Assembly: GCA_027600665.1 (NCBI GenBank)
Contig: JADGJL010000715.1
Span: forward strand, 1-15,046
Origin: Irineochytrium annulatum
Lineage: Eukaryota > Chytridiomycota > Chytridiomycetes > Chytridiales > Chytridiaceae
Reading direction: 5' to 3'
DNA length: 15,046 bases
In this document: one piece after another, positions 8,632-15,046 of the stretch
Numbering within the stretch: position 1 is the stretch's first letter
How the letters are laid out: every line of letters starts with the position of its first letter
Program-made: the position numbers and the translations under genes
The notes under the pieces: generated by a model
What the model saw: only the letters and a program-made list of their open reading frames with translations
What the model was told of the DNA's origin: nothing
Databases searched by the model: none

Positions 8632-9600
8632 ATGCGATCACTCCTCACACTCGCCATTGGCCTGGCCCTCCTGGCGCCGGCGATCCTCGCGGCCAAGGTG
8701 AAAGGTCGGCTGATCCCGAACGACGTGCTGCCAGGTAGATATTATGATCGCTTGCGCCATGATTTTCTCTTGCCAGCGGACGACTTAACAACTGGTTTCA
8801 ATAATAGACGTGGCGCTTCTGTCCCCGAACACAAAGATCATCTTAGACGGCGGGATCTCTGTGGCGTATATTGATGATGGCGGGTCGTTTTCAATGTGGG
8901 TTACGAAGCGAAGGCCATGAAGTAGAACGTATTGCTGAAGGTTGTCATTGTAGAGGCGAGATTGCGGATGGGACGCATCTGCTCGAGGTGCTATCGCACG
9001 GGTTCGTCTTCGAAAAGGTGGGAAGGTCAAATAGCTCACGTTCGTAAAGGCTGACATGACGTGTCATCATAAAGGTTCGGCTGGATGTGCAAGGATCCTC
9101 GGTCGCGGCGTACCAGCACCTGGACGGGACGAGTTGGCTGAAGACGGGGAGGACGCTGCCAGTGCCGCTGGAGGTGAACGCGATCGGGCGGCTGCACCAC
9201 TTCATGGTATGACTTCGGGAGGTTATGAGTCTGATGACCGTTATTTAGCCCCGGGAGAAGTTTAACGTCTTGTCCATCTTTGCAAACCCGATGTTGTTGA
9301 TGATGGGTGGATCATTACTCCTGTTCCTGATCGTCCCGAAGATGATGTCGAACATGGACCCGGAGACTCTGAAGGTGCGTTTTCGTGTCCTTCTAATTGG
9401 CTGATTTCGATGTTATGTGGCGTTAATCTCCATTGTTTCGCTTGCAGGAAATGCAGGAGAGGCACAAAACCCAAAAGAAGGTGTGCAGCTTTGCATATGT
9501 TGATGATTCGTTCTCACACGTGTGTCGGTTCTAGGTCGAAATGCCTGACCTCTCACAGCTCGCGGCCGACTTCTTATCACCATCCACGAAGAAACAGTAA
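8632..9600 (+). CDS. EMC7: ER membrane protein complex subunit 7 (EMC7), 7 exons
   Basis: Exons are 8632-8734, 8808-8895, 8954-9017, 9075-9206, 9249-9374, 9448-9480 and 9535-9600. The six GT-AG introns are 42-73 nt, and the frame is continuous to give 203 aa. ATG 8632 is chosen because it starts a signal peptide (LLTLAIGLALLAPAILAA). The upstream frame is open to 8497 but would bury it. The lumenal part is an EMC7-type beta-sandwich: KVKGRLIP, ILDGGISVAYIDDGGSFS, then HLLEVLSHGFVFEKVRLDV. One membrane helix follows near residues 144-163 (FANPMLLMMGGSLLLFLIVP), then the cytosolic MDPETLKEMQE and MPDLSQLAADFLSP, close to the family's conserved DPD-EM and LPD-S-F tail. EMC7 is a lumenal subunit of the EMC, which inserts tail-anchored and multi-pass proteins into the ER. 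The product is somewhat shorter than animal EMC7 because the C-terminal basic tail is brief. Confidence 0.93.
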
Positions 9601-9742
9601 AAGCAATGCATTTGGTCCGCTGCATGGTCCACTGCAAGATCAGCTCAACTTTTAATAATCACCATTTTATTCTGTACACTTTATACTGTTGCATTTGAGA
9701 TCACGAGCACGAAGACTGCGCAGCTGAAGATAACGGGCTCGA

Positions 9743-10062
9743 TCACAGGCTCTGCGCCTCCGCCGCCGGCTCCTCGTCCTTTGCAGAATTCGGATTCGAG
9801 ACGCTCCCGGCTAACACACAAATAAGCCATCATTGCAAGATCCAACGGACGCACCATAAGGCCCCCGCAACCGCTTCCTGGGGTTCATCAGATGTATTTG
9901 GCACTCGAAGAAGGCGCGCTGAGCCCGCCTGCACACGGGGTCGACGGAGTCGTTGTGCTTATGGTCCAAGCACTCCTTTTTCGACAGGCCGAGCTTCGTG
10001 ACGCAGTCCGACTTCGCGAGGCAGTCCTCGAGGTCGGCTCGGAACGTCGCGCAGGTCGGCAT
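9743..10062 (-). CDS. COA5: Cytochrome c oxidase assembly factor COA5/PET191, 2 exons
   Basis: Exons are 10062-9855 and 9810-9743, separated by a 44-nt intron (9854-9811) with a GTGCGT donor and a TTAG acceptor; the product is 91 aa. Six cysteines show the family spacing: C4-X9-C14, C20-X10-C31 and C44-X9-C54, with the typical SDCV and RAFFEC surroundings and RLRGPY after the last cysteine. COA5/Pet191 is a twin-CX9C protein of the mitochondrial intermembrane space. It is imported by the Mia40 disulphide relay and needed for complex IV assembly. Ignoring the intron would give a stop 8 residues earlier than the spliced product and a cysteine-bearing tail unlike the family. The spliced tail is hydrophilic (NSAKDEEPAAEAQSL). 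ATG 10062 is the family-like start. The frame remains open upstream to 10431, but that part is Pro/Arg/Ser-rich and probably 5' UTR. The gene is convergent with EMC7, with 142 bp between stops. Confidence 0.9.
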
Positions 10063-10507
10063 TGGTATTAAGATAAAATGGACTTGACAATTAGGGTCTT
10101 GGTGAAAAATTCTCGTAAGGCCGGAGGCGGAGTTGAAGGCCGGACTTTCGGTATCAAAAGGCTCAGCAAGGAAGCTTTCCGTCAAACCGACGGCCCAGAC
10201 TTCGTGACGAGGTGAGCTCCGGCCCATGGCCGGGATCGTGCCTGACCGCCGAGGGGCCGGGGGTCGGCCGAGTGGACGACGACGGGACGGGTCTGGGTTG
10301 AGGTCTGGGTGCTGAGACGGCGATGGGATAGGGCGACTGGACGGGGGGATGACGTGTGATGATGACGGTTGCCTCCTCACCTCCCCTCGCATGCCCTTTA
10401 CAGTGTATCTAACCTTCCCGACCCGCAACAAACAGACCTCATCCCCGTCCCTTTCACAAATCCTCGGGAACCATCACTCAACCACCACTCACGCCGCGCG
10501 ACAAACC
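10063..10507. other. Divergent promoter region between COA5 and the DUF599 gene
   Basis: This 445-bp spacer lies between head-to-head genes. Both strands stay open for long stretches, which reflects GC-rich, stop-poor composition rather than coding. The right half is pyrimidine-rich on the plus strand (CCTCACCTCCCCTCGC near 10372-10387), a feature common in fungal promoters and leaders. No other gene is supported. Confidence 0.35.
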
Positions 10508-11798
10508 ATGGACGCCATGACGCTCAACGCCGTCCTTGGCACCGTCTCCATCCTCCTCATCGCCATCTACAACCTCTACCTAACCCAGATCGTGCGGCTC
10601 ACGCCGGGCAAAACGGTCTACGGCCTCGCGTCCTCGGCGCGTCGGGTGTGGGTGGCCTCCATCATGCTGAGGAAGAGGGACATTTTGGCCGTCCAGACAC
10701 TGAGGAACTGGATCATGGCCGCGAGCATGTTGGCCAGCACGAGTGTCATCATCATTTTTGGTTTTGTGGCGTTCTTGAGCACGGTCGTGAGCCATAACGA
10801 TACGACGGACGCGACGACAAACCCTTTGGCTTTCACGTTCTTTTTTGTGTTGGATGGGTTGTTTCCCTTAAAGGTATGATCGCGAAGGTGGATGGTCGGG
10901 GGCACCTGGTCGTGGATTGGTCCTTAAAGGCGGTCCCGAGGCGCACCCTTCCTCAATTTGTCTTCGTCACCGTCTTCTCCCTGTATGCTCACAACCCAAC
11001 GTCTGCCTACCCGCAACAGGTCCTCCTCCTCCTCTTCGCCTACTGCTTTGCTTTCATCTGCTTCGCCCAGGCCATGCGCTTCTTCAACCACGTCGGCCTC
11101 GTCATCAACGTCAACCTCTCCGATTCGGAGCTGCGCGCCGTCAACTCCCGCAATGAGGTGTGCTACACGGGCGTCACGCCCAAAGTCGTCGGAGACATGC
11201 TCAACAGGGGTTGTTTGTATTACACAATCGGGATGAGGGGTTATTGTACGTATCCGCGAGAGCGCAGGAATTGCTACGGGGTTAAGCGAGGATTTGGACG
11301 GGACATCGGCGAAGCCTGTTGTGTCTGAAGGGTGTGTGGGTATAGCGAAGCTGATTATTGTGAAGGATGATAGTGTTGTCATTTAGTTTATTTCGACCAC
11401 GCACTCTCCAATCTCGCTGACCCAAAAACCACCTTTCTCTTAAAACAGACTGCAGCTTCCCCCTCCTCTGCTACCTCTGGGGACCCTGGTTCCTCCTGGG
11501 CGCCTCCGTCCTTCTCGTCATCTTCCTCCGCGTCCTCGACTTCAACGTCGACAAAACTGAGTCTATCTCCTTCAGCACCCACCGCAAAAAGCACGATGAC
11601 CCGGAGCTCGGCCGCAGCGATTGTGGGGGGTCGGCGTCGGCGGACGGGAGCAGGCCGTCGAGTACTGATCAGCCGGGTAGCGTCCGGACAGGCGTGGATA
11701 GGGGAACCGGGAGCAGTGTTGAGAGGGAGGACTCGGTCGCGAGCGCGGCGACGAGGGGGAAGGAGGGGGCCGATGCTGTTGTGCAGGTTTGGCATTGA
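10508..11798 (+). CDS. DUF599-family multi-pass membrane protein, 3 exons
   Basis: Exons are 10508-10873, 11020-11245 and 11449-11798. The introns are 146 and 203 nt, the longest in the window, with GTATGA and GTACGT donors and CAG acceptors. The product is 313 aa. About four hydrophobic segments are visible: residues 8-28, about 70-92, about 112-140 and about 205-225. Family hallmarks are ILAVQTLRNWIMAASM after helix 1, the FFNHVGLVINV motif, the LYYTIGMRGYY motif before the last helix, and LWGPWFLLGASVLLV within it. DUF599 (PF04654) is known from plants, bacteria and some fungi and has no settled function. The last ~80 residues, after FNVDK, are hydrophilic, rich in Ser, Gly, Asp and Arg and probably cytosolic. 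ATG 10508 is chosen because coding similarity begins there (MDAMTLNAV). The upstream open frame back to 10349 resembles leader sequence. Confidence 0.85.
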
Positions 11799-12912
11799 AG
11801 AAGGATAGGAGGGGTTGAGGGTGGACGACCAAAATAGATGCCATTGAGAGGAGGGATGCGATTTACACCGTTGCCGTTGGGAGGGTTTGAGGTGGGGATG
11901 ATGCTGGTTGGCCGCTGTGGCGGGGCTATAATGCCCCAGGCCCTTTCTTTCCTTCTGGTCGTCTGATTTTTTGTATGAGGATCCCTTTACGGACCTTACT
12001 ATACCTTGCCTCTTAATTAACTATTCTTAGTCCCCGTTATTATCGGTACTTTTTTGCTTACTCGGCTGCCTCTAGACGATTCAGGTGGACAATAATCCTT
12101 TTTAGAACTCAAATGCGTGAACTTCTTGTCTGCTTTTTGCCAGTTAATCGAGATTTATATTGCATGCGTCCAAGACTCCACAGCTGTGATTAAGGAAATA
12201 TTAGAGCGTGGAAGCCTAACCAAATTCAGCTCCGCGTAGAGGCTCGTGTATGTTTGGTTTACCTCAACAAGTCATGCCACAGTAGTATGGTCAGCGGAGT
12301 AACGTGAAGTTTAGCAAGTGCCACACCCCACGTCCTTTGAACTTACGTCCATGGTAGCCAGACTGAGAAGCGATGACAGAAAAGGTGATATTTTTTTTAC
12401 GGGACATAAAGAGATTGGGTGGTCATCACCTCACAGATCTTGACCACTCAAATAAATAGATGCCTGAGAGAATCTTAGATGGCCCTGTTTATACTGCAGG
12501 TCCTAAAGCGTAGAGAACTCATGTTCATTCGGCTTATTCAGTAATCGCCATTCGGTGGCCAACACTATATTCGGCGGCGCACATTCCCGCTTTCTTCGCT
12601 GCTAAGTACGTAGGACATTGCCTTCCTGCTAAATCGTATCAAAAACAAGAACAAGGTACTGTTACAGCTGTATTTTAACATCCCCCATCTAACCCTCTCC
12701 ACTCTGAAAACCCTAGCCAGCACAAAAGTGTTTGCAGCAGTCGTAACGGCGTTGTAATTTGTGTCGCTAGTAGCTATGACACGTGCAGGTGATACCGTTG
12801 GGTCATCGATAGGCTGCCCACCTCCGCTGTAGAGGCCTGAAGAACTTCAAATCAGCGCAAAACTCACAGAAGGACTGAGACGGGAACACCTTGCGTGCCA
12901 CGCGTGTAAGAT
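11799..12912. other. Long intergenic region, no gene seen
   Basis: The left part is G-rich and probably the 3' UTR of the DUF599 gene. A small hairpin, GGGGC-TATAAT-GCCCC, occurs at 11922-11937. From about 11990 the sequence becomes more AT-rich, with no convincing open frame on either strand, no tRNA-like B box and no clear repeats. The right end (12803-12912) should be the 3' UTR of the minus-strand BTB gene. Confidence 0.4.
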
Positions 12913-13823
12913 TTAGCGAATCTTGACGATCATAACTTCCCACCCATCCGACTCGAAGTTGAGGCAACAACATTTCCGCACAGTGAGAATACTGCCCTTC
13001 GCGAAATGGGAAAAGCCGGTAATCTCCACTGGCGAATCTATCTGGAACGTCGAAGAGTCCGCTGACGATTTGAACGCATCCCCGTTGAGACACAAACTGA
13101 TATTGTAGAAGAGTTCGCAATCCTGGCATCGCTCAGAACGCATACCCCCGCAGACCTGGAACATGTACACGCCGCTCTGCCATAGACATCAGCATCTCCG
13201 TCGTCACACAAACACGCTACCTGTAATATCCGTACCGAGTCGTTCTCGACTTCGCCCGGTGTCAACACAAAAAGTTCGGAATCGATAGTTGCGATCGCCC
13301 ATTGCAAGGGAGCGCCCCAGCTACTAGTTTGCTTAAGTTCTAGCAGCCCGCGCCTGATATCGCCGCCCTCGTGCTCCGTAAGATCTTCGCCCCCGAGCGC
13401 CTGTACGAGCGCCGTCAGCCCATAAAACTCCGCGTCCTTGATCACTTTCCGCCTCATGAGATCCGTGAGCGGCATCAGGACCTCCCCGTATATCAAAAAG
13501 CTCAGCACGTGCTCGAAGACGCCGGCCTCGCGCGGAATGAAGAACGGTTCGCCCTCGTTCTTCTTGAAGTTGTCGCTGAGCAAGCCGGAGAAGAAGGAGT
13601 CCGCTTGCGAGAGCAAGACGTCGCGGCTCGTGTGGAAGAGGCGGTCGCCGACGCGGAGGACGACCGGATCCACGCGGAGGTCGTTTGCCCAGAACGCTTT
13701 CGCGCTCTCCTCCCGCGCGGCGACGGCCTCCTCGCGCTTCACAAGCTCCTCCAAGCGAATGGCGAACTCGGCTTCGACCGGCGCCAGAAAGGGATCACCG
13801 TCGACGGGTGTGTTCGATTCCAT
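12913..13823 (-). CDS. BTB (KCTD/T1-type) protein with C-terminal C1q/TNF-like domain, 2 exons
   Basis: Exons are 13823-13221 and 13176-12913, with a 44-nt intron (13220-13177; GTAGCG donor, GGCAG acceptor); the product is 288 aa. An in-frame ATG at 13877 would add 18 residues. ATG 13823 is preferred because the preceding residues (MQHARSSPSLCP) look non-coding, but this is open. A heptad-like helix (IRLEELVKREEAVAAREES, about 22-40) precedes a BTB_2/K-channel-T1 domain (about 53-145). That domain reads PVVLRVGDRLFHTSRDVLL, then FFSGLLSDNF, PFFIPREAGVFEHVLSFL and KDAEFYGLTAL. KCTD-type BTB domains oligomerise and often act as Cullin-3 adaptors. The C-terminal ~110 residues (about 180-288) show a C1q/TNF-like beta-sandwich pattern: GVYMFQV, LCLNGDAF, ITGFSHFAKGSILTVR, ending WEVMIVKIR. 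The jelly-roll call is pattern-based and less certain than the BTB call. Confidence 0.8.
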
Positions 13824-13978
13824 CTCCGCTTTTGACCGCGTTGGACAAAGTGAAGGGCTTGATCTGGCATGTTGCATGGATTCGACATCTCATCCACAAA
13901 ACATAAATGATGCGAGGCCCCCGGCGACGGCCCTTCCGCGACCCGGTACTGGACCTCGGCTAGCTCCCGGCCGTCAGC
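13824..13978. promoter_or_regulatory. Short bidirectional promoter between the two BTB paralogues
   Basis: The two homologous genes are head to head with only 155 bp between the chosen starts, or 101 bp if the left gene starts at 13877. One compact region must drive both, so co-regulation is likely. No individual site is recognised with confidence. Confidence 0.45.
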
Positions 13979-14961
13979 ATGAGCATTACCCAGACCCTCA
14001 TCGAGTCCTTCACCAAAGGAATCAAAGATCGCGAAGCATCCCTCCTCCTGCGCGAACACGCCGTCTCCAAGCGCAGCGGCAGGCGCGAATCCGACCTCTT
14101 ACGCCGTGAAGCCGATCTTGCCCTCCGCCAGCAGCGATTCGATGCCTTTTGGACGAACGACGCGTCTGACCTCAGGCCGGTTGTCCTTCGCGTCGGCAAT
14201 CGCGTCTTCCACACGAGCCGCGACGTGCTCCTGAGTTACCCGGACACGTTCTTCTCTGGTTTACTGAGCGATCGATTTGGCGCGGCACGGGATCCGGACG
14301 CGCCGTATTTTATACCGCGGGACGGGGACGCATTTGAGCACATCCTGTTGTGGTTGACGTATGGGTCGCTAGTAAGCGATTCGACACCTGCGATGAGGGC
14401 GCGGATGGTGTTGGATCGGAATTCTACGGCCTGACGGCGTTGAGGGAAGAGCTGGAGGCGATAAGTGAGCCCGCCGCCGTGAAGATGAGGGAGGACGAGA
14501 TGCCGGGACGACCAACGGGCGCCGGAGTGCTGATGTTGACGCATGGTGTGCTCTTAAAGCCGACGGGATGTTGGCAGTGGGCTAAAGGCGAGATAGACGA
14601 AGATTGCTATTTCATGGAGTGGAGTGAGCAATCGGGTGATACGGTTCGGATTTTGCAGGTATGCAGTGCACGCGGTATCTTCTGATTTAAACTAATCTGT
14701 GTGTTGATTTAGAAGGGGTGCTACCTCATCACCGTCCGTACATACGCTATGGCTAGGCTCGGCATGCACGGCAGCATGTCCCTTCTGAAAAACGGCTTGG
14801 CGATTGCACGGGTCTACAACTGCGCCGGGGTCGCATACTCCTACAACCTCTGCCAGGTTTTCGAGCTGAACGAGGGTGATCGTATGGCGGTCGCTCAGGT
14901 TTCGCTCGGTGGCCTTGGGGATGCTGAGGCCAACGCGTGGAGCATCGTGAAGATTCGGTGA
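13979..14961 (+). pseudogene. BTB/C1q-like paralogue broken by a one-base frameshift, 2 exons
   Basis: The first exon runs from ATG 13979 to 14658 and the second from 14713 to 14961. The 54-nt intron (14659-14712) sits at the same place (after RILQ, phase 0) as in the left-hand paralogue. The N-terminal helical segment (LLRREADLALRQQRFDAFW) leads into the BTB domain: VVLRVGNRVFHTSRDVLL, then FFSGLLSDRF and YFIPRDGDAFEHILLWL. After GAT at 14414-14416 only two bases (CG) precede GAA TTC TAC. The original frame therefore ends at TGA 14432-14434, while the homologous text EFYGLTALREEL resumes in the next frame. One missing base explains this exactly, because the paralogue has DAEFYGL at the same distance. 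Downstream, CYLITV, SLLKNGLAIARVYNCAG, FELNEGDRMAV and WSIVKIR form the C1q/TNF-like C-terminus. Everything else is intact, so this is either a very young pseudogene or an assembly error in a working gene of about 309 aa. Confidence 0.75.
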
Positions 14962-15046
14962 CAATACAGAGTGGTTGCATGTAAGTTTATGCAGTAGATG
15001 GAGCAACTCGATACGCCCATTCGTCTTGCCCCGGCCTCGCCCTTCC

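Noticed and set aside
10063..10431. N-terminal extension of COA5 by 123 residues
   Set aside because: It is Pro/Arg/Ser-rich, unlike any COA5, which starts shortly before its first cysteine. ATG 10062 gives the family-like start.
10924..11382. 152-codon minus-strand frame opposite the DUF599 gene
   Set aside because: It overlaps exon 2, whose transmembrane DUF599 sequence is clear. The antisense product is a composition-driven Glu/Asp/Val string.
11922..11937. GGGGC-TATAAT-GCCCC hairpin as a terminator or histone-type 3' stem-loop
   Set aside because: A 5-bp stem is expected by chance in GC-rich sequence, the loop does not match the histone element, and the neighbouring gene is not a histone.
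11990..12912. tRNA or other small RNA gene in the long spacer
   Set aside because: No GGTTCGAAT-like B box with a matching acceptor stem was found on either strand by eye.
13371..14109. Long plus-strand frames opposite the left BTB gene
   Set aside because: They are antisense to exon 1 of that gene, with Arg/Ser-rich shadow text and no domain.

Overview
This is a eukaryotic, intron-bearing nuclear window, most likely from a zoosporic (flagellated) fungus of the chytrid or Blastocladiomycota grade. Two genes point there together. One is a fungal Anp1-type (GT62) mannosyltransferase. The other is a clear homologue of EFCAB9, an EF-hand subunit of the sperm/flagellar CatSper calcium channel, which non-flagellated fungi would not be expected to keep. 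Assembling reading frames by eye gave 19 GT-AG introns. Most are 42-73 nt, often with a CTGAC/CTAAC-like branch site close to the acceptor. No prokaryotic features, rRNA, tRNA or CRISPR were seen.

Layout from left to right. 1-397: probable terminus of a DNA transposon, with the 5' end of an acidic ORF on the minus strand. 565-2284 (-): Anp1-family Golgi mannosyltransferase, 3 exons. 2676-4304 (+): secreted EXORDIUM/phi-1-like protein, 2 exons, divergent from the mannosyltransferase. 4707-6240 (-): a decayed or intron-rich F-box/LRR-like gene. 6581-7674 (-): EFCAB9, 6 exons. 8632-9600 (+): EMC7, 7 exons. 9743-10062 (-): COA5/PET191, 2 exons, convergent with EMC7. 10508-11798 (+): DUF599 membrane protein, 3 exons, divergent from COA5. 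11799-12912: about 1.1 kb with no gene. 12913-13823 (-) and 13979-14961 (+): two divergent paralogues, each with a KCTD-type BTB domain and a C1q/TNF-like C-terminal beta-sandwich. The right-hand copy carries a one-base frameshift.

The genes do not form one pathway. They cover secretory-route glycosylation (Anp1), ER membrane insertion (EMC7), cytochrome c oxidase assembly (COA5), flagellar calcium sensing (EFCAB9) and an extracellular protein (EXORDIUM). The strongest leads for new biology are the EFCAB9 homologue in a fungus, the divergent BTB/C1q-like pair with its frameshift, and the EXORDIUM protein with an unassigned cysteine-containing C-terminal region of about 177 residues. Every family assignment comes from reading the translated sequence against remembered family motifs. 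No search was run.
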